This document shows, one piece after another, positions 14,955-23,077 of a DNA stretch of 36,130 nt. The notes beneath the pieces were generated by a model. That model did not search any database. It saw nothing but the letters and a program-made list of their open reading frames with translations, and was not told where the DNA came from. The stretch is taken from contig JABICB010000004.1 of assembly GCA_018652475.1 (NCBI GenBank), positions 1 through 36,130 of the forward strand. Direction: 5' to 3'. This DNA is from an archaeon (lineage in GTDB: Archaea; Nanobdellota; Nanobdellia; SCGC-AAA011-G17; PNOQ01). The position numbers and the translations under genes were made by a program. Position 1 is the stretch's first letter; every line of letters begins with the position of its first letter.

Positions 14955-14965
14955 GTTTATATAAG
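14955..14965 (+). promoter_or_regulatory. TATA box of surface protein 1
   Basis: GTTTATATAAG preceded by a purine-containing BRE-like TAAG. Transcript start is predicted near 14985, giving a leader of about 40 nt with a Shine-Dalgarno site AAGGGGGGT at 15006-15014. Confidence 0.6.
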
Positions 14966-14989
14966 TTTCCCTACTTTTCAATAGCAACA

Positions 14990-15009
14990 CCTTAAGATTA
15001 TTTTTAAGG
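14990..15009 (+). promoter_or_regulatory. 5'-leader hairpin overlapping the Shine-Dalgarno site
   Basis: CCTTAA (14990-14995) pairs with TTAAGG (15004-15009) across an 8-nt loop. The 3' arm covers the first part of the Shine-Dalgarno run. In the mRNA it could limit ribosome access or protect the 5' end. No known riboswitch class is recognised. Confidence 0.4.
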
Positions 15010-15023
15010 GGGGTTAAAAAACA

Positions 15024-16313
15024 ATGAAAGGATATAAACTAATGACTGTAGCTTTACTTGCTCTAGTTTTACTAGGGTTCTCAGGTATTGCAAATGCAGA
15101 CAGTACTAACGTAGAGTTAGAAACTATATCTCTTAATGGAATTGAATTTGATTCAACTGAAGAATCTGTTGCTTTAACAGTTTACAGAGGAACCGAATTA
15201 GATATTGATGTTCTACTAAAAGGTAATGCAGATATAGATGACGTAAGAGTAAGTGTAGAACTTCTAAATAGCGAATACGATTTAGAAGTAAAAACAGAAA
15301 AATTCGATGTAATAAATAACAGTTATTACACCAAATCATTAACAATTATAGTTCCAGAAGATATGGAAGTAAGTGGTTATGAATTATCTGTGGAAGCATA
15401 TTTCTACAATGAAAGCGGTAGTATTGTAAATGAAGAGTTCACATCAACAATTTATGTTGAGATGAGCAATACTTTGGAAGTATACGATTTAGTTGTTAGT
15501 CCAAGTTTAAATATCGAAGCAGGTCAAATGATCGCTGCAAACATCGGTGTTAAAAATTTGGGTGAAGAACAAGAAGATGTTAGAGTTTACATGAAAGTTC
15601 CTGCTTTAGGTCTTTCAACTATGACTACATTATTTGATTTAGTTTCTGAAACTGAAGAAGATGAAGATAATAATGATTATTACAAAGTTCACAAAGCTTT
15701 GGAATTATTAGTTCCATCAAGTGTAGATGCAGGAAACTATGAATTAGTTTTCGAAGTTGTTTACGAAGATGGTGACGAAGTAGTTACTGAAACTAGAACT
15801 TTAGTTGTAAACGGTGGAAGTGTAACAACTGAAGACGTAGTTATTAGCGTAGATGTAACATCACAAAATATCGTACAAGGTAGAGGCGCAGTTTATAAAA
15901 TCCTTTTTGCTAACGTTGGCTCAAACACAGCAGCATACACTATTGAATTAAGTGATGTTAGTGCTTGGGGTACAGTAAGGGCTGATCCTTTAACTTTAAC
16001 TGTTAGTCCAGACAACAATGGAGAAGCATACATTTTTGTATCAACTCATGAGAGTTCCCCATTGAATGCACATACTTTCACAGTGAGTGTATTATCTGGC
16101 GATTCTGTAGTTAAGGAATTTGATCTAACTGCTAACATAATTGAATCATCCAATTTATCAGGATGGGACGAAGTTAGAGTAGGTCTAGAGATTGGTTTCG
16201 CTGTATTATTAGTCATTTTAGTAGTTCTTGGAATAGTTCTTGTGGCTAAAAGGTTAGGAAAAGGCGAAGATGGTGAAGAACCATTAATAGAAGAAGGACA
16301 AAGTTATTACTAA
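15024..16313 (+). CDS. Membrane-anchored surface protein 1 with Ig-like domains
   Basis: The 429-residue product has a signal peptide (about 1-25, LMTVALLALVLLGFSGIANA), three to four beta-rich immunoglobulin-like domains, and a C-terminal transmembrane helix (about 390-412, IGFAVLLVILVVLGIVLVA) followed by a short charged cytoplasmic tail. Sequences such as LNIEAGQMIAANIGVKNLGE and VSPDNNGEAYIFVS are typical of CARDB/COG1361-like domains of archaeal envelope proteins. Strong TATA box, structured leader, G-rich Shine-Dalgarno site and a long T-rich terminator point to high expression, so a structural envelope role (S-layer-like or partner) is plausible but inferred. Confidence 0.8.
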   Translation: MKGYKLMTVALLALVLLGFSGIANADSTNVELETISLNGIEFDSTEESVALTVYRGTELDIDVLLKGNADIDDVRVSVELLNSEYDLEVKTEKFDVINNSYYTKSLTIIVPEDMEVSGYELSVEAYFYNESGSIVNEEFTSTIYVEMSNTLEVYDLVVSPSLNIEAGQMIAANIGVKNLGEEQEDVRVYMKVPALGLSTMTTLFDLVSETEEDEDNNDYYKVHKALELLVPSSVDAGNYELVFEVVYEDGDEVVTETRTLVVNGGSVTTEDVVISVDVTSQNIVQGRGAVYKILFANVGSNTAAYTIELSDVSAWGTVRADPLTLTVSPDNNGEAYIFVSTHESSPLNAHTFTVSVLSGDSVVKEFDLTANIIESSNLSGWDEVRVGLEIGFAVLLVILVVLGIVLVAKRLGKGEDGEEPLIEEGQSYY

Positions 16314-16316
16314 CTC

Positions 16317-16345
16317 CTTTTTCTTTTTTTTCTTTTTTTTCTTTT
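16317..16345 (+). terminator. T-rich terminator after surface protein 1
   Basis: Directly after the stop codon lies a 29-nt stretch that is nearly all T with a few C, the longest T-tract in the window. Multiple U-runs are efficient archaeal terminators and suit a highly transcribed gene. Confidence 0.65.
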
Positions 16346-16410
16346 ATAAATTCTTTTTAAACTCTTTATAAAAAATATTTACTTCATTAGTATAATTAAA
16401 AAACAATTTT

Positions 16411-16419
16411 CTTTATAAG
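16411..16419 (+). promoter_or_regulatory. TATA box of surface protein 2
   Basis: CTTTATAAG, about 45 nt upstream of the ATG at 16463, with a GGGGG Shine-Dalgarno core at 16450-16454. Confidence 0.5.
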
Positions 16420-16462
16420 TAAAGTCGGTATTCCAAAAGAGTAACAAAAGGGGGTTTACATA

Positions 16463-19045
16463 ATGAGTAACAAAAAGTTAATACTACTAATGTTGGTAAC
16501 ATTGTTTTTGCCTGCAGTTTTTGCAAGCGGAAATTTTAACGTATTTGAAGGATCAAATATCGATTCAGTGTGCCCAACATCTACAGGACTAATTACAGAC
16601 GCAGTTGAAAATACAGGTGATGAGCCGCTAGAGTTTTCAGTAAGTTCATCAGGAAGTGCAGCAGCATTTTCTACAACAGTTCCACAAGGATTTATTCTTG
16701 CACCTGGGGCAGTTAAAACTATTTTCACTTACATAACACCAATGTCTTCAATAAATGTTGGACAATATTCTTTAACAATATCTTTCAATTCAAATGCAGG
16801 ATCAAAAACAATTTCACATCCAGTACTTGTAGAAGATTGTTTTGAATATTCTTTCGAAGCACTTGATGAATTAAAACATGTATGTCCTTGTGAGGCAGAC
16901 AAATTTGATTTTGAGATAGAAAACAATGGAGAATATTCTGAGACATATTATTTAACAGTTGAAGGACAAGCAGCTAATTCAATAGTACTAAGTGAAGAAG
17001 TTGTAAGTTTAAATGCAGGTCAATCAAAAATAGTTTATGCATATGCTACTTCAAGTTGTGATGATTTAGGTGATTACGAATTTACAGTAATTGCGAATCC
17101 AGTATCTGGAAGTTCAATAAAATCTGTAAATGCAAAATTAGTAGTTGATCCATGTTATGATTTTGATATTCAAACAGAAAAGGACCTTATAGCATTCTGT
17201 GAACATTCTCAAATAGCTGTGCCTATCAAAATAGAGAATGAAGGTTCAACACCAAATACATATTACTTTGATATAAGTGGGCCAGCGTGGGCTAATTTAG
17301 AGAACAATAAATTAGATATTCTTGCAGGACAATCAAGTAATGTAAATATGATATTAACTCCAGATTATGGAATTGAAGGATTATTTGAAATAAATTTCAA
17401 TGTTGATACTGATAAGGGGGAAGTTGGATTAGAAAATACTTTCAATATTCAGGTAAAGAATTGTTATTCTGTTGATCTTGATATAATGAGGGATACAGAT
17501 AGAATTTGTAATGCATTAGAAAATACTTATTCATTAAAAGTAAGAAATGATGGGGAGTTAACAAAAGCTTATTTACTAACATTAGATGGTCCGGATTGGG
17601 CAACACTAAGTAAGACTAGAGTTGATTTAGAAGCTGGGGCAGAAGAAGAAGTTACTCTTACAATAAACCCTACTTATAATACAGTTCCAGCAGCTTACAA
17701 CATCAAAATAAAAGCTACAGCAATAGACAGTGATAAAATAGCAGCTGAAGAAAATATTGAGATAACAACAGTTTCAAAAGAGGAATGTTATCAAGCGAGT
17801 ATTGGATTAGATGAAGATAATCTAGAAGTATATTATGATTCAAGTTCCACTATTCCAGTTGTAATAGAAAATTTAGGAACTTATACTGCAACTTATGATT
17901 TAACTTTAACAGGTACTGCAGCAAATTTCGTATACTTGAATCCAGCTGTAGTGACTATAGATGAAGCAAAATCTGAATTAGTTTACTTATATGTGGCACC
18001 ATCTTCACAGATACCAAATGGTAACTATAAGGCAACAATCTCTGTAAGATTGGGAGATAGTACAATCTTAGCTTCAAAGACTGTGAATATAGAAGTGACA
18101 GATAGCGAAAGCATGATGCCTACTGGCGCAGTAGTTGCTGAGACAGAAGGAATTTCAATATTTACAAGAATAGCAGGATTTTTCAAATCACTATTTGCAA
18201 CAGTTGAAGAAACAGAGGAATTAGTTGATTCATTAAATGAAACAGAAGAGTTAGAATTAGAATTAAACGAAACCGCTGAATTAATAGCTGATTTAAACGA
18301 GTCAGTAGAAATTAATGAAACAGTAGAAATTAATGAAACAGTAGAAATTAATGAAACAGTAGAAATTAATGAAACAGAAGAAGTAACTGAGTTTATGGCT
18401 AAAACTATTTTAATAGGATTAGAAGAATCAACAAGTTTCAATTTGGGGGATGAAGAACACACAATAACCCTTACAGAAGTAGTTGATGAAACAAAAATAG
18501 TTTTAACAATTAATTCAGATCCAATCTTAGTTGAGTTAGATATTGGGGAAACAAAAGAAATAGATGTTAATCAAGATTCAGTAATTGATCTTAAATTAAG
18601 ATTTGATGGTATGGCTGGAGATAAAGCAGACATTTCATATGAATACTTAGTGGGGGAAGATGCTGGGATGGGAGACATAACTGGCAATGCAGTTGATGAA
18701 ACTCCAAAAGAACCATTATTCAGTGGAATATCTAGTTTATTCGGTTCAATGGCAGGATATTCAAACTATTTGATAGGGATAATAGTGATATTATTACTAG
18801 TATTTGTATCAATCAGAACAGACTTCCATCACAAAGTAATTGACTTTTTCGAAGAAGAAATCGATGAAAAAGATTACAAGGATCTAACTGAAGAATCTGA
18901 CCAAACTCCAATAAATCTATCTAGTGATGAACCAAAAGAAACTGAAATCGAGATAGAAACTGAAGATGAAAAACCTAAAACTTCAGAAGAAGAAGATGAT
19001 GATGACGAAGTAATCATTGAGTTTGATGATGACGATGAAGAGTAA
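16463..19045 (+). CDS. Large membrane-anchored surface protein 2 with repeated beta domains and sequon stalk
   Basis: The 860-residue product has a signal peptide (about 1-20, LILLMLVTLFLPAVFA), then about five repeated beta domains of about 95 residues up to residue 550. Several begin near a cysteine in a segment like DCFEYSF or DPCYDFDI. Each contains an N-G/N-E-G turn and a segment such as LNAGQSKIVY or LAGQSSNVNM. Next come a PTGAVV motif (553-558), an amphipathic helix, and a Glu/Asn-rich stalk with tandem VEINET repeats (615-638). A beta domain, ITGNAV (739-744), a transmembrane helix (about 763-785) and a very acidic cytoplasmic tail complete it. It is likely an abundant envelope glycoprotein. 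Confidence 0.8.
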   Translation: MSNKKLILLMLVTLFLPAVFASGNFNVFEGSNIDSVCPTSTGLITDAVENTGDEPLEFSVSSSGSAAAFSTTVPQGFILAPGAVKTIFTYITPMSSINVGQYSLTISFNSNAGSKTISHPVLVEDCFEYSFEALDELKHVCPCEADKFDFEIENNGEYSETYYLTVEGQAANSIVLSEEVVSLNAGQSKIVYAYATSSCDDLGDYEFTVIANPVSGSSIKSVNAKLVVDPCYDFDIQTEKDLIAFCEHSQIAVPIKIENEGSTPNTYYFDISGPAWANLENNKLDILAGQSSNVNMILTPDYGIEGLFEINFNVDTDKGEVGLENTFNIQVKNCYSVDLDIMRDTDRICNALENTYSLKVRNDGELTKAYLLTLDGPDWATLSKTRVDLEAGAEEEVTLTINPTYNTVPAAYNIKIKATAIDSDKIAAEENIEITTVSKEECYQASIGLDEDNLEVYYDSSSTIPVVIENLGTYTATYDLTLTGTAANFVYLNPAVVTIDEAKSELVYLYVAPSSQIPNGNYKATISVRLGDSTILASKTVNIEVTDSESMMPTGAVVAETEGISIFTRIAGFFKSLFATVEETEELVDSLNETEELELELNETAELIADLNESVEINETVEINETVEINETVEINETEEVTEFMAKTILIGLEESTSFNLGDEEHTITLTEVVDETKIVLTINSDPILVELDIGETKEIDVNQDSVIDLKLRFDGMAGDKADISYEYLVGEDAGMGDITGNAVDETPKEPLFSGISSLFGSMAGYSNYLIGIIVILLLVFVSIRTDFHHKVIDFFEEEIDEKDYKDLTEESDQTPINLSSDEPKETEIEIETEDEKPKTSEEEDDDDEVIIEFDDDDEE
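18305..18376 (+). repeat. Four tandem 18-bp repeats coding VEINET
   Basis: An 18-bp unit starting GTAGAAATTA is repeated exactly four times (18305-18322, 18323-18340, 18341-18358, 18359-18376). In frame it encodes VEINET, so each unit adds one N-x-T glycosylation sequon. Copy number could vary without loss of frame. Confidence 0.95.
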
Positions 19046-19072
19046 TCTTCATCTATTTTTATTTTTATTATT

Positions 19073-19297
19073 ATGAGTTATAAGTTTTTTACAAATAGTT
19101 CTTGCGAGTATTTTCCATGCCACAAATTAGAAGAAGATTTTAATTGTTTATTTTGTTTTTGTCCATTATATGATCGGGACTGCCCAGGTAATTACACAAT
19201 CTTGGAGAATAAAATAAAAGATTGTTCTGAGTGTACATTCCCTCATAAGAGAGAAAATTATGAAACTATAGTGGAATTACTTAAATCTTTAGACTAG
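19073..19297 (+). CDS. Cysteine-rich small domain protein
   Basis: The 74-residue product carries eight cysteines (C11, 16, 25, 28, 30, 37, 51, 54) in the order CEYFPCHK, CLFCFCPLY, DCPGNY, CSECTFPHKREN. This is the pattern of the Pfam cysteine-rich small domain (PF04071-type), found alone in archaea or near cobalamin-related genes in bacteria, and thought to bind metal. No cobalamin gene is nearby. Its 3' end overlaps the convergent SMC gene by 17 nt. Start ATG at 19073 follows a T-rich stretch after surface protein 2. Confidence 0.85.
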   Translation: MSYKFFTNSSCEYFPCHKLEEDFNCLFCFCPLYDRDCPGNYTILENKIKDCSECTFPHKRENYETIVELLKSLD

Positions 19298-22200
19298 TAA
19301 CTTTAGAAATTTCATCTTGCATTGAAACACCATATATCTGATTAGCTTCTCCAATGACTGAGTCATTGTGAGAGATTACGATATACTGTGCATGATGCGC
19401 ATATTTATTAAATAATTTAGATAATTTTTCAGAGTTATGTTTATCCAATGCAGCATCAACCTCATCCATCAAATAGAATGAAGCAGGGTTGTGTTCCTGT
19501 ATTGCAAAAATAAAGGATAGTGCGGCCAATGTTTTTTCACCACCGCTCAAACTCCTAATATCTAAGTATTTATTCTTGGCAGTTTTAACTTTAATATCTA
19601 CTCCTGCACTTAATGGATCTTCTGGATCCTCTAATACTAAGGATGCTTCTCCTTTGCTGTATAAGTAACTAAAAGTTTCTCTGAACTTTGAATTAAGTTC
19701 ATTATAAGTTTCCATAAATACCCATTTCTTGGACTGCTCAACTTCATCAATCATAGAAAGAACATCTTCCCTTTCAGATTTCAAGATACTAACTTTTTCT
19801 AATAATTTATCATACTCTTCTTTAATTTTATCAAATATTTCAAGAGCTTTCATGTTAACATTACCAATATTTTTTATTATTCTATCATCTTTCTTTATTT
19901 CTTCTTGTAATGTAGGTAAATCAACATTCCTTCTAATTATTCCATCTTTAAATTCTTCAGATTCTTCTTTTATTCCACTAATCTCTGCTATTACTTGAGC
20001 AACATTAACCGAAACTTTATTCTTTCTAGCTTGTACTGCAGCAATATTTTCTTCTTCTTTCTCAATAAATTTCTGAATACTCTGAACATCTTCAGTAAGT
20101 TTATTTCTCTTAACTGTCAGTGATTTAAATTTACCATAGAAACTTTGTTCTTCTTTTTCCTTTTCTCTTAATGTGGATTTATTATTTTTTATAACCACTA
20201 AAAGATCTACAGATTCTTTTTTGAAATCTTCCTTATCTGTTAATGCTTGATTAATTACTTTGCCAAATTTCCCCCTTTCATCAGAAATCATTTGAATTTT
20301 ATTATCAATAGTTTTTATATCAGATTGAATTTTAATTTTTTGTTTAAACAATTCTGTTTGTTCAAGTTCTAATTTATCAATTCCTGATTCTTCAATTTTA
20401 CTAAGGCCATCCTTTATCGTCCTATTCCTTTTTTGTAATCCAGAAAGTTCAGTTTCAAATTTATTAACATCTGTATCAATTCCAGAAAGTTCAGATTCTA
20501 ATTCAGATCTTTTAGTTTTAAGCGAATTTACTTGATCAATGATGTTAGTGGAAGTAGAATCAATTCCCATACTTTTTTCTATTTTTATTACTTCACCTTC
20601 AACATTAGCTTTTTCTTTTTGGATTGAGTATATTTTATCATCTGTTGAAGCTTTCTGTGTGTATATCTCAGAAATTAATTTATCCAATCTATTTCTATTA
20701 TTCTCTGCTTTTTCAAGTTCTTCATCCATCTTCTTTTGTGAGAACCCCATACTTGTTTTTTTTCTGTGTCCTCCAACCATTGCACCACTTGGTTCAACTA
20801 AATCTCCTTCTAAGGTAACCATTCTGGCACGACCTACACCTATTTCTCTAGCAATATTTAAATTTTCAACAACAATAGTATTAGAAAAAACATATTCAAA
20901 TATATTTTTGAATTGCGGATTAAAATTAATCAGTTTTACAGCATACTCATAAACACCGTTTTGTTTCAATATATTGATATCAGCAGGATTCTTTTTTCTA
21001 ATCTTGATTTTATTTAAGGGTAAGAATGTAACCACTCCTAATTTATTCTGTTTTAATGATCTGATGTGGGTAGCTGCAGTAGAATCGCTATCAACAACAA
21101 CACTTTTAGTTCTTCCTCCAGCTGCAACTTCTAATGCAGTAGAGAATTTTTGTTCAACATCTCCAAGCTCTGAAACAGTTCCATAAACCCCATTACCTTT
21201 TGATTCAAGCACCTTTTTGATAGCAAGGTTTCCTAATATTCTTTCCTTTGTTCCATCACTTTTGGCCTTTACTTTAGCCAAATTATTATTTGCTGCAATA
21301 AGATTATCACTATTTTTTTCTAATTGAGTTTCAAGTGTATCTCTTTCTGCACGTAGTTTATTCAATGAACTTATAAATTTACTAACTTCAGTTTTTAATC
21401 TCTTTAATTCGGCACCTTCTTTGTTTCCAGATAATTTTTCAATAGTTGCATTAACTTTTTCTAATTCATATTTAGTAATATCCAATTCTCTGATTATATC
21501 TTGTTTTGCTTCTGTTGCTGATTTTATCAAGGCCCTTTTCTTTTCAATTTCAGAATCAATATCTCCAATCTTTGTACTAAAACTACCTAGGTCCTCAATA
21601 CCATACTTTTTCTTGAATTCCTCTATTTTTTCATTAATCTTCTTTTCTTTTCCTTCAACTTCAGATACTTCCCTAACAAATCTTTTCTTTTCATTTTCTA
21701 ATGATTTAATTTGAACATCAGAATCAGAACCTTCTGATTTAATTTGCCTTACTCTAGTATCAATTTTAATTAATTCAGATTTTATATTATCAATTCGAGC
21801 ATTATGTTTTATAACGTCAGAATTTAATTTAGCAATTTCAATTCTAAGCACTTTATGTTCTTGTTCGCCACGCTGATCTAAAATATCATTAATTTCTCTT
21901 ATTCCGGTATTTTTTTCATTAATTTTATTTTTATATTCATCAACTTTTGATTTAATTTGATTTAATTTGGAATCAAAATTAGAAAGAAACTTATCAAAAT
22001 CTTCTTTCCTTCTTTCTCTTTGTTTAAGTTTCATATGAAGTTGGGTTGCTTTATTATCAACAAATCTTTTTTTAACTTCTAAGAATCTTTTTGCCTGATC
22101 TCTATCTTTTCTCAACTCCCTCAAATGTGTTTCTCTTTCAGTAAGAATAATATTAATTTGATTTAACTTATCTTGGACATGGTCTAATTCATTAAGTGCT

Positions 22201-22730
22201 TTATTTTTTTTATCATCGAATACAGAAATACCTGCTACTTCTTCTAATAGGACTCTTCTATCTACTGGCCGCATACCCATGAATTTAACAATATCTCCTT
22301 GCAATACGATGCTATGTCCATCTGGATCTATGTTCGCCTTTGCCAATAAATCAACTACTTGCTGTCTAGTATGAGTTTTATCATTAATTTTATAGATGGA
22401 ATTTCCAGTTTTTCTAAGAATTCTACTAATCTTAACTTCTTTAGTATCTACGGGGAATTCATGTTCATCATTACTGAACCAAATACTAACTTCTGCTTCC
22501 TTTGCAGGCCTACCTTTTTTCCCACCATTAAATATTAAATTTGCAGATTTTTCTGCTCTTAATCCTTTAGCAGAAGATTTTCCAAGAACAAAACATAATG
22601 CATCCATGACGTTGGATTTTCCAGAGCCGTTCGGCCCTAATATGCAATTAAAATCATTTCCAAAAACCAAATCGGTTTGATTAGCAAATGATTTAAAGCC
22701 CTTGGCCCTAAGTTTTAAAACTATAGTCAT
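19281..22730 (-). CDS. smc: Chromosome segregation ATPase SMC
   Basis: SMC condenses and organises the chromosome with its kleisin partners. The 1149-residue product, taken from the ATG at 22730, has Walker A GPNGSGKS (residues 32-39), a long coiled coil, a hinge (about 500-650, around GVYGTVSEL and VEPSGAMVGGHR), the returning coiled coil, the signature LSGGEKTLAAL and Walker B SFYLMDEVDAALD near the C-terminus. I prefer ATG 22730 over the upstream TTG-like start at 22760 because GGTGAT lies 6 nt before it and the family begins at this point. Partners ScpA/ScpB are not in the window. It is divergent from the small basic gene. Confidence 0.95.
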   Translation of the reverse strand: MTIVLKLRAKGFKSFANQTDLVFGNDFNCILGPNGSGKSNVMDALCFVLGKSSAKGLRAEKSANLIFNGGKKGRPAKEAEVSIWFSNDEHEFPVDTKEVKISRILRKTGNSIYKINDKTHTRQQVVDLLAKANIDPDGHSIVLQGDIVKFMGMRPVDRRVLLEEVAGISVFDDKKNKALNELDHVQDKLNQINIILTERETHLRELRKDRDQAKRFLEVKKRFVDNKATQLHMKLKQRERRKEDFDKFLSNFDSKLNQIKSKVDEYKNKINEKNTGIREINDILDQRGEQEHKVLRIEIAKLNSDVIKHNARIDNIKSELIKIDTRVRQIKSEGSDSDVQIKSLENEKKRFVREVSEVEGKEKKINEKIEEFKKKYGIEDLGSFSTKIGDIDSEIEKKRALIKSATEAKQDIIRELDITKYELEKVNATIEKLSGNKEGAELKRLKTEVSKFISSLNKLRAERDTLETQLEKNSDNLIAANNNLAKVKAKSDGTKERILGNLAIKKVLESKGNGVYGTVSELGDVEQKFSTALEVAAGGRTKSVVVDSDSTAATHIRSLKQNKLGVVTFLPLNKIKIRKKNPADINILKQNGVYEYAVKLINFNPQFKNIFEYVFSNTIVVENLNIAREIGVGRARMVTLEGDLVEPSGAMVGGHRKKTSMGFSQKKMDEELEKAENNRNRLDKLISEIYTQKASTDDKIYSIQKEKANVEGEVIKIEKSMGIDSTSTNIIDQVNSLKTKRSELESELSGIDTDVNKFETELSGLQKRNRTIKDGLSKIEESGIDKLELEQTELFKQKIKIQSDIKTIDNKIQMISDERGKFGKVINQALTDKEDFKKESVDLLVVIKNNKSTLREKEKEEQSFYGKFKSLTVKRNKLTEDVQSIQKFIEKEEENIAAVQARKNKVSVNVAQVIAEISGIKEESEEFKDGIIRRNVDLPTLQEEIKKDDRIIKNIGNVNMKALEIFDKIKEEYDKLLEKVSILKSEREDVLSMIDEVEQSKKWVFMETYNELNSKFRETFSYLYSKGEASLVLEDPEDPLSAGVDIKVKTAKNKYLDIRSLSGGEKTLAALSFIFAIQEHNPASFYLMDEVDAALDKHNSEKLSKLFNKYAHHAQYIVISHNDSVIGEANQIYGVSMQDEISKVTSLKI

Positions 22731-22856
22731 TAATTTATCACCACTTAAATGTTTAAACAATTCTTGTAGTGTTTTCTTGTTTTTAAAGTTTTTCTAAGAT
22801 ATTACTCGACTATTAATAGTTAAATTTATAAATGGGCCAATTTGTTAGAAATTAAC

Positions 22857-23075
22857 ATGAAAAAGATACATACTCGTGCAAAAAAGAAATTGAGATTAGG
22901 AACTCACACTCAACATAAAGCAAGATTGTTCGGTTGGGGCAGGAAGAAAGGAGCAAAGACTTTCAAGACTGAAGAGTCCGCGAATACTTATGCTAAAGAG
23001 AATAGTATAACAAATTTCGAGTTAAAAAAAGTAAAAAGGAATAAGAAATTTCAGATTGTAGAATTGAATGAATAA
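22857..23075 (+). CDS. Small basic protein, possibly ribosome-associated
   Basis: The 72-residue product is very basic (many Lys/Arg, for example HTRAKKKLRLG and GRKKGAKTFKTEE) with a beta-like C-terminus (FELKKVKRNKKFQIVEL). I start it at ATG 22857 rather than the upstream TTG at 22842 because TTTATAA lies about 25 nt before the ATG, the leaderless spacing seen elsewhere. Composition and size suggest an RNA- or DNA-binding protein such as an archaeal or DPANN-specific ribosomal protein, but I cannot assign it to a known family. It is divergently transcribed from smc. Confidence 0.75.
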   Translation: MKKIHTRAKKKLRLGTHTQHKARLFGWGRKKGAKTFKTEESANTYAKENSITNFELKKVKRNKKFQIVELNE

Positions 23076-23077
23076 TT

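Noticed and set aside
18305-18376. 18-bp direct repeats as a CRISPR or replication iteron array
   Set aside because: They are spacer-free, multiples of three and lie within a long conserved reading frame as VEINET units.
18025-18462. Serine-rich 145-aa reading frame on the minus strand
   Set aside because: It is the antisense of the Glu/Asn repeat region of surface protein 2 and has no promoter or homology-like motifs.
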